Counted from the first letter of the stretch, positions 50,195 to 58,390 are shown. The stretch: 64,000 nt of DNA from Hymenobacter negativus (GCF_017571495.1 NZ_JAGETZ010000021.1:33140-97139); one strand, 5' to 3'. Numbers and translations are program-made. The notes: generated by a model not told the origin, from the sequence alone.

Positions 50195-50563
50195 ATGCAC
50201 CAGCTTCTTCGCTACCTCATTGCCCTTGTGTGGCTCGCCAATGGCCTGCTTTGCAAGGTGCTGCATTTGGTACCGCGCCACGAAGCCATTGTGGCCCGCA
50301 TATTGGGGCCGGCGCACGCGGGCGTGCTCACGCGGCTCATCGGGCTGGGCGAAATCGGCATTGCGCTGTGGGTAGCCAGCGAAATCCGGAGCCGCTGGTG
50401 CGCGCTGGTCCAAATTGGGCTCATCCTTTCCATGAATACGCTTGAAGCCGTGCTTGCCCCCGATTTATTGCTGTGGGGCCGTGCCAATGCCCTTTTTGCG
50501 GTGCTGTTCTGCGTGCTCATCTACTTCCACAGCCTGCGGCCGAACCGGCTTTCGGCCCGCTAA
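50195..50563 (+). CDS. DoxX-like small membrane protein
   Basis: A 122-residue protein with four predicted helices (LIALVWLANGLLCKVLHL, VLTRLIGLGEIGIALWVASE, ALVQIGLILSMNTLEAVL, ANALFAVLFCVLIYF), matching the size and pattern of DoxX/SURF4-like proteins. Such proteins are often electron-transfer or quinone-linked subunits, but the function is variable. First gene of a four-gene run; the next start is 11 bases after its stop. Confidence 0.7.
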   Translation: MHQLLRYLIALVWLANGLLCKVLHLVPRHEAIVARILGPAHAGVLTRLIGLGEIGIALWVASEIRSRWCALVQIGLILSMNTLEAVLAPDLLLWGRANALFAVLFCVLIYFHSLRPNRLSAR

Positions 50564-50573
50564 ATCATGGCCC

Positions 50574-51314
50574 ATGCTCGCCTGGCTTAAAACCCATCCT
50601 TTCGCCGTCGAAGCCTTTTTTGAGCATTCGTTGGTTCTCACGTTTGCAGTACCCCGGGCTGAGCTGGCGGCCCGGCTGCCCGCCCCTCTGGTGCCCGATA
50701 CTTTTTCTGATGACTGGGGGTTTGTGGCCGTGGCGCTGGTGCAAACGCGACACCTGCGGCCCAAAGGCTTTCCGACCTGGCTGGGGCAGGACTTTTTCCT
50801 GCTCGGCTACCGGGCCTTCGTGCGCTACCATTCCCCGGCGGGCAAGCGCCTACGCGGCCTCTACATCCTGCGTTCTGAAACCGACCAGCGCCGCATGACA
50901 GCCCTGGGCAACGCCTTCACCCACTACCGCTACCACACCATCGACATCGCGCAGCACGAAGCCAACGGCGCCCGCCGCATCGCGTCGCGCCAGGGCAATT
51001 TTCACGTCGAGCTGGCCCCACCGACGGCCGAAGTAGCCTTGCCGGCGGGCTCCCCCTTCGCCACCTGGGCCGAGGCCCGCCGCTTTGCCGGGCCGCTTCC
51101 CTTCACGTTTTCCGTCGATGCCGAGGCGGGACAGGTGCTCATTGTGGAAGGCATGCGCGAACACTGGCAGCCCCAGCCGGTAGCAGTGGCCAGCTACCAC
51201 GTCGGCTTCTTCGAGCAGCTCGGTTTTAGCCAATTGCAACTGGCCAATGCCTTCATGGTACAAGACATCCCCTATTCTTGGAAGAAAGGACGCACCGAGC
51301 AATGGCACCACTAA
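50574..51314 (+). CDS. DUF2071 family protein
   Basis: A 246-residue protein of the DUF2071 type: LTFAVPRAELAARLPAPLVP, FFLLGYRAFVRYHSPAGKRL and RGLYILRSETDQRRMTALGN are the conserved blocks, in a beta-rich fold related to acetoacetate decarboxylase. The activity is unproven. The ATG at 50574 follows the DoxX stop by 11 bases and its own stop overlaps the start of the methyltransferase (51302), so the genes are translationally coupled. Cytoplasmic: no signal peptide. Confidence 0.82.
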   Translation: MLAWLKTHPFAVEAFFEHSLVLTFAVPRAELAARLPAPLVPDTFSDDWGFVAVALVQTRHLRPKGFPTWLGQDFFLLGYRAFVRYHSPAGKRLRGLYILRSETDQRRMTALGNAFTHYRYHTIDIAQHEANGARRIASRQGNFHVELAPPTAEVALPAGSPFATWAEARRFAGPLPFTFSVDAEAGQVLIVEGMREHWQPQPVAVASYHVGFFEQLGFSQLQLANAFMVQDIPYSWKKGRTEQWHH

Positions 51315-52066
51315 GAACCCCGCTGCAAGGCTTGTGGAACGTGGTCCGGTTCAACTGGCACTTCTACGCCGGGGCCCTGGCGGCTGGGCTGCTGCTGGCC
51401 GGTGTGGCTGCGGCGGGCCCACCGGCAGCGCGCCCCTACGCCCTGCTATTGCTGGCCCTCACGCTACTCCCCATGCTGGTCTCGCTGGCGGCCACAGCTT
51501 ACGTCTACGACTTTGCTGGCCTGTACCGCCTGGATTGGCTGCCCGCCACCATGCCGCCCCAAGCGTCCATCCTCACCCTGAGCGCGGGCTTCGACGAAAT
51601 CAGTGCGCCGCTGGCGCATCGGTACGCGCCGGCCCACCTGCTGGCGGTCGATTTCTACGACCCAGCCCGCCACACCGAGGTGTCCATTCAGCGGGCGCGC
51701 CGGGCCTACCCGGCCTTTCCCGGCACCCTGGCGGTGGATACCCGCAGCACCTTGCCGCTGCCGGCTGGCAGCATCCAGTTGGCCGTAGCCTTTCTGGCAG
51801 CCCACGAAATCCGCGACGCGGCCGAACGGGCCGCCTTTTTCCGGGAGCTGAAACGGGTGCTGGCTTCGGATGGCACGCTGGTCGTAACCGAGCACCTGCG
51901 CGACCCGGCCAATTTTCTGACTTACACCATTGGCTTCCTGCATTTTCATTCGCGCCGCACCTGGCTGGCCACCTTCCGGGCCGCCGGGCTGCGCGTGGAG
52001 CGGGAAGTGAAGACGACGCCCCTCATTACCACGTTTTTTATACGCCCGGATGGTCACGCAGCTTAG
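51302..52066 (+). CDS. Membrane-anchored SAM-dependent methyltransferase
   Basis: A 254-residue protein. The N-terminus carries two hydrophobic stretches (FNWHFYAGALAAGLLLAGVA and ALLLLALTLLPMLVSLAATA), then the methyltransferase domain: ILTLSAGFDEISAPLAHRYA (a degenerate motif I), AHLLAVDFYDPARH (acidic cofactor site), IQLAVAFLAAHEIRDAAERA (motif II) and VLASDGTLVVTEHLRDP (motif III). The ATG at 51302 overlaps the DUF2071 stop. With DoxX, DUF2071 and the following membrane protein it may modify a lipid or quinone. That is inference. Confidence 0.78.
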   Translation: MAPLRTPLQGLWNVVRFNWHFYAGALAAGLLLAGVAAAGPPAARPYALLLLALTLLPMLVSLAATAYVYDFAGLYRLDWLPATMPPQASILTLSAGFDEISAPLAHRYAPAHLLAVDFYDPARHTEVSIQRARRAYPAFPGTLAVDTRSTLPLPAGSIQLAVAFLAAHEIRDAAERAAFFRELKRVLASDGTLVVTEHLRDPANFLTYTIGFLHFHSRRTWLATFRAAGLRVEREVKTTPLITTFFIRPDGHAA

Positions 52067-52445
52067 GCTTATCGGTTTTCTGCTGGTCATTCTGGCGGTG
52101 CTCCACGGGGCGTTTGCCCGCTACTTCAACTGGCGTCAGGAATTTGCCGTGGTCAGCCTCATCAACCGGCAGATGATGTACGTGCACACCTTTTTCGTGG
52201 CCTTCGTGGTGCTGCTCATGGGGGCGCTCTGCCTCAGCTCGGCGCCCGAACTGGTGGGCACGGCCCTGGGCCGCCGCGTAGCGCTGGGCTGCGGCATCTT
52301 CTGGCTGGCCCGCCTGCTCATCCAGTTCTTTGGCTACTCCACCGAGCTGTGGCGGGGCAAGCGCTTCGAGACGTTCGTGCACATCGTTTTTACCGGCCTC
52401 TGGAGCTACCTAAGCGGCGTTTTCCTGCTCATTGGGCTGGGCTGA
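52050..52445 (+). CDS. Small membrane protein, fourth gene of the DoxX/DUF2071 run
   Basis: A 131-residue protein with four membrane helices (LRLIGFLLVILAVLHGAFAR, MMYVHTFFVAFVVLLMGALC, VALGCGIFWLARLLIQFFGY, FTGLWSYLSGVFLLIGLG). A His residue in the YVHTFFV helix is a possible haem or metal contact. Its ATG overlaps the methyltransferase stop by 17 bases. No family recognised. The tight overlaps suggest one complex or pathway across all four genes. Confidence 0.7.
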   Translation: MVTQLRLIGFLLVILAVLHGAFARYFNWRQEFAVVSLINRQMMYVHTFFVAFVVLLMGALCLSSAPELVGTALGRRVALGCGIFWLARLLIQFFGYSTELWRGKRFETFVHIVFTGLWSYLSGVFLLIGLG

Positions 52446-52466
52446 AAGGCACCTGAACCAGCTAAT

Positions 52467-53297
52467 CTAACTGCGTTTATTAGCCAAAAAGTGGCTCACC
52501 TCCCGCACGTACTTGTCGCCGTACTCGGCCTCACTAAGTCGGAAAAAGCCTTCCTGGTGCCCGCCCTCGAAGCAAAGCACCTGCCGCCGCTGGCGTCGCC
52601 GGGCTTGCCGCGCCACTACCACTGAATCAGCCAGGGGCGTGTTTTTGTCGGATGTGCCACCCACCAGCAGCCAGGGGCAATTCACGCGGCGTGCTACCAG
52701 CGCGTAGTCGGCCGCTTCGGCGGGCAGCGTCACCGTTTTCTGGAAGCGCTGGAATTGCGTAGCCACCAGCTGCTGCGGATTAGCCACGTAGCCTTCGGCA
52801 ACCAGGAAATCGCACTTGCCCGAAGCCGCCACCTCCGAGCCCATAATGGTGCCCATCGAGAAGCCGATAATGCCCGTGCGACTGCCCGGATAGCGGTGCC
52901 GGGCGTCGGCCAGCACCGTGCGCAGGTCAGTTGTGAATTCGGAGTAATAAAGCCACTGCCGGTCGATGGCAAAGTCGCTGCTGTGTCCAAATCCCCGGTA
53001 GTCGAACATATATACGCGGTAGCCGCCTTTGCTCAGCGCCTGCGCCTGGTAAATGAAATACGACATGTTATTCATGTCGCCGTAGGCCATCACCATGGTG
53101 GTGTGCTGGTCGGGCACATTGGCGGCGGGCTCCACTATCCAGCCGGCCAGTTGGGCCTGGTCGGGAGTGGTGAGGGACGTGCTCTGGTAGCGCAGGCCCA
53201 GCGAATCGGGCGTGGCTACCCACTCGCGGCTGGGTTTGAGGGCCCAGGCCCAGGTACTGAGCAGTAAAAAGCAGCTTATGAGTAGCGCACGATACAT
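52467..53297 (-). CDS. Exported alpha/beta hydrolase (serine aminopeptidase/esterase-like)
   Basis: A 276-residue hydrolase with a signal peptide (ALLISCFLLLSTWAWA). TMVMAYGDMNNMSYFIYQAQ marks the oxyanion hole region, GIIGFSMGTIMGSEV the nucleophile elbow (GFSMG), and VLCFEGGHQEGFFRL the catalytic His; an Asp lies in VGGTSDKNTPLADS. This is the hydrolase_4/BAAT-like type. Periplasmic, substrate unknown. On the minus strand, it converges on the four-gene operon and follows the HIT gene. Confidence 0.85.
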   Translation of the reverse strand: MYRALLISCFLLLSTWAWALKPSREWVATPDSLGLRYQSTSLTTPDQAQLAGWIVEPAANVPDQHTTMVMAYGDMNNMSYFIYQAQALSKGGYRVYMFDYRGFGHSSDFAIDRQWLYYSEFTTDLRTVLADARHRYPGSRTGIIGFSMGTIMGSEVAASGKCDFLVAEGYVANPQQLVATQFQRFQKTVTLPAEAADYALVARRVNCPWLLVGGTSDKNTPLADSVVVARQARRRQRRQVLCFEGGHQEGFFRLSEAEYGDKYVREVSHFLANKRS

Positions 53298-53388
53298 GAA
53301 TCCGGAAAGTAAAATGGCGGTAAAAGAATGCCCCTACGGACACGCTTTTACCGCCACTGTTGCAGCTTGCCCTAAAAGTTTAGCGCGC

Positions 53389-54225
53389 TCAGGTTTCCGT
53401 CAGCACCGTTTTGAAGCCGGCCAGGGTACCGTCCAGCATCCGGCCCAGGGCGTAGGCGTGGATTTGCGGGCCCTTGCCCACGCGGTACACCTGCACGCCG
53501 TCCAACTCCTGCTTCATAAACATTTGCAGGGCCTTGTAGCGGTTTGAGAGCGCCACGTCGCCAAGCACGCCATCATCGGCGGTGTGGTTGCGCAGGAACT
53601 GGGTCAGCTCCACGGTTTCCACGTTGGCATCGGCTGGCTCGCCCAGCAGCTTGAGCAGCGCGGCGTTGCTTAGCTCGCCGCCCGGTGCGGCGTAGGCCAC
53701 AGCTTCCAGCGGTGCATCCGACTCGCTCAGGAAGTGCAGGCCTTCTACCTGTTTCTTCAATTCCGGCGGCACGGCAGCACCAGAGGCGGCGGGTTTCGCG
53801 CCGGCTTTGGTTTCGCTCAGCCCGCTGCCGCCGTCCACTTTGGCAGCAATGGCAGCGGCCAGCTCCTGCATCCGCGCCTCGGGCACTTTTATTTTGGGGT
53901 TGGCGAAATTGATGTCCTGCACCGTTTGCAACGGCAGCAAGTGAATATGCGCGTGCGGCACCTCTAGCCCAATGACAGCCACCCCGATGCGCTTGCATGG
54001 CACGGCGGCTTTCACACCTTTGGCCACACGCTGCGCAAACACGTGCAACGCAGCCAGTTCATCGGCCGGCAGGTCGAAAATGTAGTCTATTTCCTTCTTG
54101 GGAATCACCAGCACGTGGCCTTCCACCAGCGGCGTGATGTCGAGAAATGCCAGGTGGCGGCCGTCTTCGGCCACTTTATAGGCCGGCAGCTCGCCGGAAA
54201 CAATGCGCGAGAAAATCGAAGGCAT
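53389..54225 (-). CDS. HIT protein fused to a NuiA-like nuclease-inhibitor domain
   Basis: A 278-residue cytoplasmic protein in two domains. Residues 1-130 are a histidine-triad (HIT) hydrolase: RIVSGELPAYKVAEDGRHLA, EGHVLVIPKKEIDYI, and the active site HAHIHLL (residues 91-97). Residues 131-153 are a flexible linker. Residues 154-278 match the nuclease A inhibitor NuiA: VEGLHFLSESDAPLE aligns with the inhibitor's GLLFMSESEYPFE, VQVYRVGKGPQIHAYALG with its QVYRLGEVELDVYVIG, and DGTLAGFKTVLTET with its end, including the terminal Thr. In the NuiA-NucA complex, the inhibitor's C-terminus reaches the metal site. A NucA-type nuclease is encoded at 48657. Confidence 0.85.
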   Translation of the reverse strand: MPSIFSRIVSGELPAYKVAEDGRHLAFLDITPLVEGHVLVIPKKEIDYIFDLPADELAALHVFAQRVAKGVKAAVPCKRIGVAVIGLEVPHAHIHLLPLQTVQDINFANPKIKVPEARMQELAAAIAAKVDGGSGLSETKAGAKPAASGAAVPPELKKQVEGLHFLSESDAPLEAVAYAAPGGELSNAALLKLLGEPADANVETVELTQFLRNHTADDGVLGDVALSNRYKALQMFMKQELDGVQVYRVGKGPQIHAYALGRMLDGTLAGFKTVLTET

Positions 54226-54229
54226 GGGA

Positions 54230-54378
54230 GTTGGTGCTTGGATGTTAGTGCTTGGTGCATGGTTTCATGCGACACAAATAACGGCCTTTCGCGGAAAGCA
54301 GCACAAAAAAGGGCAGCCCCTTTCGGAACTGCCCTTCAGGCAAAATGCCAGGCACCAACAACTAAGCACCAAGCACCA
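54230..54378. repeat. Word-like palindrome enclosing the greA terminator
   Basis: Left flank words GGTGCTTGGATGTTAGTGC (54233-54251) return inverted on the right (54349-54378; AGCACCAAGCACC). Between them is a terminator hairpin AAGGGCAG (54309-54316) and CTGCCCTT (54329-54336). On the minus strand a run of six Ts follows, so it should end the greA transcript. Confidence 0.65.
54304..54340 (-). terminator. Intrinsic terminator of greA
   Basis: The stem AAGGGCAG/CTGCCCTT (54309-54316 with 54329-54336) is followed, on the minus strand, by TTTTTTGTG. It lies just past the greA stop and before the HIT gene. Confidence 0.75.
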
Positions 54379-54383
54379 AATAG

Positions 54384-54860
54384 CTAGCGCGAAATCTCCA
54401 GAATCTCGAACTGCAGCTTGCCAGCGGGCACTGTGATTTCGGCCATATCGCCGGCCGATTTGCCCAGCAGGCCTTTGCCAATCGGCGATTTCACCGAGAT
54501 TTTACCGGCGGCCAAGTTGGCTTCCTCCTCGGCCACCAGGGTGTAGTTCAGCACCATGTTGTTTTTCAGGTTCTTCAGCTTCACCTTGCTCATGATGAGG
54601 ACCTTGCTGAAGTCCATATTGGTTTCATCGATGAGGCGGGCATTGCCCATCACCTCTTCGAGCTTGGAAATTTTCAACTCGAGCAGTCCCTGTGCATCCT
54701 TGGCGGCGTCGTATTCGGCGTTCTCGCTCAGGTCGCCCTTGTCGCGGGCTTCGCGCAGGTCTTCGGCGGCTTTGGCCCGGCCCCGGATTTTGAGGTCCTG
54801 GAGCTCGTCCTTCAGTTTTTGCAGGCCTTCGGCGGTGTAATAATTGATGGTGCTGGCCAT
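54384..54860 (-). CDS. greA: Transcription elongation factor GreA
   Basis: A 158-residue factor that rescues backtracked RNA polymerase by stimulating transcript cleavage. Residues 1-78 form the coiled coil (NYYTAEGLQKLKDELQDL), whose tip carries the acidic pair in DKGDLSENAEYDAA (the family tip motif). Residues 85-158 form the FKBP-like C-terminal domain (VGKGLLGK-type, KISVKSPIGKGLLGKSAGD). Standard length. It is preceded upstream by the hydroxyacid dehydrogenase gene with a hairpin in between. Confidence 0.93.
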   Translation of the reverse strand: MASTINYYTAEGLQKLKDELQDLKIRGRAKAAEDLREARDKGDLSENAEYDAAKDAQGLLELKISKLEEVMGNARLIDETNMDFSKVLIMSKVKLKNLKNNMVLNYTLVAEEEANLAAGKISVKSPIGKGLLGKSAGDMAEITVPAGKLQFEILEISR

Positions 54861-54895
54861 AAAAGTAGATGCTTGACGGTTTGGCTAAAAAGCAA

Positions 54896-54926
54896 GGAGA
54901 ACGGCTGGCACTGCCAACCGTTCTCC
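54896..54926 (-). terminator. Hairpin between the 2-hydroxyacid dehydrogenase and greA
   Basis: A near-perfect stem (GGAGAACGG.. at 54896-54908 and ..CCGTTCTCC at 54914-54926, one mismatch) with a 5-base loop. On the minus strand it is followed by TTGCTTTTTA, so it is probably the terminator of the dehydrogenase gene. Confidence 0.7.
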
Positions 54927-54961
54927 CTTCTTAGGTTCGCTACAAAGATACGCAAAACGAA

Positions 54962-55927
54962 TTAGCTCCCCGCTATTCCGCTCAACTCCCCGGCCCGAAA
55001 CGCCCGAATCTTCTCCGCCAGCACTTCGTTGATGCGTACGTAACTCTGGTGCGTCCAGCCGCCCACGTGCGGCGTGAGCACCACGTTGGGCGCCGCTTTC
55101 AGGAAATCGAAGTTGGCCTGCTGGGCGGGTGTCAGGGTCGTCAATTTCTCATTGTCGAGCACATCGAGGGCCGCGCCGCGCACATGGTCGCTACGTAGGC
55201 TCGCCACCAGCGCCGTATGGTTGAGCACCTCGCCCCGGGCCGTGTTCAGCACCCAAATCGGTTGGGCAAAGCCCGCCAGCACTGCCTCATTCACGAAATG
55301 ATGGTTGGCGGCCGAATACGGGATATGCAGGCTCAGCACTTGGGCGCGGGCCTGCAATTCGGCCAGCGACACCAGCTTGGCGTTGCCGTCAGCCGATACG
55401 GCCGGGTCACTGTCGTGCGCCAGCACCGTGCAGCCAAAGGCACTCAACCGCCGCGCAAAGGCCCGGCCCATGTGCCCGTAGCCCAGCAGCCCAACGGTCT
55501 TGCCCCCAATTTCTTCGCCGCGGTTAGCCTCGCGTTTCCACTGGCCCTCACGTACCTCGCCGTCGGCCCGCACAATGTTGCGGAACAGCGCCAGCAGCAG
55601 CCCCACGGCAAACTCCCCCACCGCGTCGCGGTTGCCCTCCGGCGCATTGAGCAGCGTGACGCCGGCCGCCGCCATCGCGGCCTCGTCAATGTTGTCGACG
55701 CCGGCCCCGGCCCGGGCCACGTAGCGTAATTGCGGGCCTTGGGCCAGCAGTTCGGCCGTCACGCGCAGCTTGCTCCGCACCATCAGGCCCTCGTAGGGCT
55801 GGGCGGCCAGTGCGGCGGGTACTTCGGCAGCAGTAAGAGTAGGTTGATAGTCGCCTACTACACCGATGCGTTCCAGCATGGCGTGCAGCGAGGGGTGCAT
55901 TTCGTCAATTATCAGGCAGGTGTTCAC
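54962..55927 (-). CDS. D-2-hydroxyacid dehydrogenase (phosphoglycerate dehydrogenase-like)
   Basis: A 321-residue NAD-dependent oxidoreductase starting with GTG at 55927. The N-terminal substrate domain (YEGLMVRSKLRVTAELLAQG), the central NAD-binding domain with GKTVGLLGYGHMGRAFARRL (GxGxxG) and the conserved catalytic residues (ARG in VLNTARGEVL, the following Glu, and His in VVLTPHVGGWT) are all present. It is shorter than full SerA, with no ACT regulatory domain. It may make serine precursor from 3-phosphoglycerate or act on another 2-hydroxyacid. It starts 15 bases after the rsmA stop. Confidence 0.88.
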   Translation of the reverse strand: MNTCLIIDEMHPSLHAMLERIGVVGDYQPTLTAAEVPAALAAQPYEGLMVRSKLRVTAELLAQGPQLRYVARAGAGVDNIDEAAMAAAGVTLLNAPEGNRDAVGEFAVGLLLALFRNIVRADGEVREGQWKREANRGEEIGGKTVGLLGYGHMGRAFARRLSAFGCTVLAHDSDPAVSADGNAKLVSLAELQARAQVLSLHIPYSAANHHFVNEAVLAGFAQPIWVLNTARGEVLNHTALVASLRSDHVRGAALDVLDNEKLTTLTPAQQANFDFLKAAPNVVLTPHVGGWTHQSYVRINEVLAEKIRAFRAGELSGIAGS

Positions 55928-55942
55928 TGTTCAGAAGCTGAA

Positions 55943-56776
55943 TTATTCGGCAATGTCGCTCACGTCCAAATCCGGCAGGCTGGCGCTGCCACCCGCCATG
56001 TGCTGCCCCACGTGCCGCGTCAGCTTCACGAATTCGGCCACGCCCAATTGCTCGGCGCGCTTTTCAAAAATGGCATCCGTGGTAGCCTCAGCGGGCATGC
56101 CAAACGGCCTCAGAGCATTGCGCAGCGTCTTGCGGCGCGTCTGGAAGGCCTGCTTCACCACCCGGAAAAACAGCTTCTCGTCGCAGTCCAGCTGCAGGGT
56201 GCTATTGCGCGTGAGGCGTACCACGGCCGACTCCACCTTGGGTGGCGGCACAAACACGTGCGGCGGCACGGTAAACAGGTAGTCAATGGTATAAAAGGCC
56301 TGAAGCAGCACGCTCAGGATGCCGTAGGTTTTCGAGCCGGGTGGCTCGGCCAGGCGCTGGGCCACCTCTTTCTGAATCATGCCCACCACCTCGCGCACCT
56401 GCTGCCGGTTGTTGAGCACGGCAAAAAATATCTGGCTGCTGATGTTGTAGGGGAAGTTGCCGATGATGGCCAGCGGCTGGTCCGGAAACATCACGCCCAG
56501 GTTCTGCTTCAGAAAATCGGTGGCATAAATCCGGTCGGCCAGCGCCGGGTAATGCACCTTCAGGTAGGCTACCGACTCGGTATCAATCTCCACCACGCTG
56601 GTTTCATACGCGGGGTTTTGCAGCAAATACTGCGTGAGCACGCCCATGCCCGGCCCGATTTCCAACACCTGGCGCACGCCATCGGGCAGTTGCAGGGCGC
56701 CTACGATGTTGCGGGCAATATTGGGGTCGGCCAAAAAGTGCTGGCCGAGGTGTTTTTTGGGGCGAACAGTATTCAC
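55943..56776 (-). CDS. rsmA: 16S rRNA adenine dimethyltransferase
   Basis: A 277-residue enzyme that dimethylates two adjacent adenines near the 3' end of 16S rRNA. I use the GTG at 56776 (VNTVRPKKHLGQHFLADPN) because the N-terminal QHFL motif sits immediately after, and the ATG at 56857 would read through a palindromic intergenic element. Motif I is VLEIGPGMGVLTQYLL and motif IV is NFPYNISSQIFF (FPY for the usual LPY), followed by a conserved C-terminal all-helical domain. KasugamycinR is the known phenotype of mutants. Cytoplasmic. Divergent from pepA. Confidence 0.93.
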   Translation of the reverse strand: MNTVRPKKHLGQHFLADPNIARNIVGALQLPDGVRQVLEIGPGMGVLTQYLLQNPAYETSVVEIDTESVAYLKVHYPALADRIYATDFLKQNLGVMFPDQPLAIIGNFPYNISSQIFFAVLNNRQQVREVVGMIQKEVAQRLAEPPGSKTYGILSVLLQAFYTIDYLFTVPPHVFVPPPKVESAVVRLTRNSTLQLDCDEKLFFRVVKQAFQTRRKTLRNALRPFGMPAEATTDAIFEKRAEQLGVAEFVKLTRHVGQHMAGGSASLPDLDVSDIAE

Positions 56777-56783
56777 AAGCAGT

Positions 56784-56885
56784 ACGGTGAGGTGATAAAA
56801 TGGTGAGGTGGTGAGCTTGATGAAAGGGCCTTGCCGGGGGAGCCGGAAACTCACCATCTCGCCATTTCATCACCTCACCTCTACC
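56784..56885. repeat. Word-like palindrome in the rsmA/pepA divergent promoter region
   Basis: The left arm, with GGTGAGGTGATAAAATGG (56786-56803), returns inverted in CCATTTCATCACCTCACC (56862-56879); about 27 of 33 bases match in the wider arms. It lies in the 144-base gap between divergent starts at 56776 and 56921, so it may overlap both promoters. No repeated copy of this particular sequence was noticed elsewhere in the window. Confidence 0.6.
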
Positions 56886-56920
56886 TTGCGGCCTCAAATC
56901 TACGGCCTTCATCCCCGCTC

Positions 56921-58378
56921 ATGTCTTTAGCTCTTGCTCACGCGGCCGCCGCGCCGGCCCAGTCCACGCAGGTTTTCATCCTGCCCCACGGTACTACCGT
57001 CCTGTCCGATGCTACCGCCGGCGACCTTACGCCCGCCGCCCGACACTATGTTGAGTCCGCACTGGCCGATGACCAGAAGCTCGTGCACCTCAATCACTTC
57101 AGCCACCACCACTACTTCGTGGTGCTGGCCGATAAGCCCACGCCCGGGCAGGTAGCCGAAGCCTTACGCCGTAGCGGCCATACCCTGCACGGCCTGCTGA
57201 AAGCCGAGAAAGTGAGCGACGTTTTCATTCAGAATGAAAGCGCGATGCCTGATGCCACCCTGCTCCTCACCGAAGGGCTGGCCCTGAGCGCCTACCAATT
57301 CGAAGGCTACAAAACCGACGAGAAATCGCGCAAAGCCGCCTCGCTCACCAACGTTTACATAGTAGGCAAAGGCGCTACCGTGGCCCAAATTACGGAGCTC
57401 GAAGGTCTGCTGGAAGGCGTATTTCTGGCCCGCGACTTGGTAAACGCCCCGCTTAACAAGCTCAATGCCGTGCAGTTTGCTGAGCGTATGGCCGAAGCTG
57501 GCGACCAGGCCGGCTATACAACCGACATCCTCGACCTGGCCAAAATCGAAGCCCTACGCATGGGCGGCCTGCTCGCCGTCAACCTCGGCTCGCCCGAGCC
57601 GCCCACCTTCAGCATCCTCGAATACAAGCCCGCCAATCCCAAAAACGAGAAGCCTTATGTCCTCGTCGGCAAAGGGGTAGTGTTTGATACCGGCGGCCTC
57701 AGCCTCAAGCCCACGCCCAACAGCATGGACATGATGAAGTGCGACATGGCCGGCGGCGCGGCCGTAGCCGGCACCCTCTTCGCGCTGGCCAAAAACAACG
57801 TTCCGCTGCACGTCATCGGCCTCGTGCCAGCCACCGACAACCGTCCCGGCGGCCTCGCCTTCGCCCCCGGCGATGTCCTCACCATGCACAGCGGCCTAAC
57901 GGTGGAAGTGCGCAACACCGACGCCGAAGGTCGCCTGCTCTTGGCCGATGCACTAAGCTTCGCCAAAAAGTACGACCCTGAGCTGGTTATCGACCTCGCC
58001 ACCCTCACCGGTGCTGCCGTGCGTGCCCTCAGCACCGAAGCCAGCGCCTCGATGGGCACCGCCACCCCGGAAACCTTCCAGAAACTCTCTAAAGCCGGCT
58101 ACGCTGTGCACGAGCGCCTCGTAGAATTTCCGCTCTGGGACGAGTACGCCGAGCACATCAAGTCCGACATTGCCGACCTCAACAACCTCGGCAAAGGCGA
58201 AGCCGGCCACATCTCGGCTGGTAAATTCCTGGAGCGTTTCGCCACCGGCTACCCCTGGATTCACCTCGACATTGCCGGTCCCGCCTTCCTCACGGCCCCC
58301 GAAAGCTACCGTGGCAAAGGCGGAACCGGCACCGGCGTGCGCCTGCTGTATGAGTTTCTGACCAAACAACTTTCCTAG
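56921..58378 (+). CDS. pepA: Leucyl aminopeptidase (M17)
   Basis: A 485-residue di-zinc aminopeptidase. The ATG at 56921 (MSLALAHAAAAPAQSTQVF) is preferred; the ORF extends 30 residues upstream through the palindrome. The catalytic domain has VGKGVVFDTGGLSLKP (Lys and Asp), DMMKCDMAGGAAVAG, and the family signature NTDAEGRLLLADAL, with LIDLATLTGA-type LVIDLATLTGAAVRAL following. The N-terminal 170 residues are the usual extra domain that closes the hexamer. Cytoplasmic peptide turnover. Confidence 0.93.
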   Translation: MSLALAHAAAAPAQSTQVFILPHGTTVLSDATAGDLTPAARHYVESALADDQKLVHLNHFSHHHYFVVLADKPTPGQVAEALRRSGHTLHGLLKAEKVSDVFIQNESAMPDATLLLTEGLALSAYQFEGYKTDEKSRKAASLTNVYIVGKGATVAQITELEGLLEGVFLARDLVNAPLNKLNAVQFAERMAEAGDQAGYTTDILDLAKIEALRMGGLLAVNLGSPEPPTFSILEYKPANPKNEKPYVLVGKGVVFDTGGLSLKPTPNSMDMMKCDMAGGAAVAGTLFALAKNNVPLHVIGLVPATDNRPGGLAFAPGDVLTMHSGLTVEVRNTDAEGRLLLADALSFAKKYDPELVIDLATLTGAAVRALSTEASASMGTATPETFQKLSKAGYAVHERLVEFPLWDEYAEHIKSDIADLNNLGKGEAGHISAGKFLERFATGYPWIHLDIAGPAFLTAPESYRGKGGTGTGVRLLYEFLTKQLS

Positions 58379-58390
58379 TAAATTCAAGAA

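Noticed and set aside
55730..56806. A 358-codon plus-strand frame opposite rsmA
   Set aside because: It is opposite rsmA and the dehydrogenase start, with no domain match.
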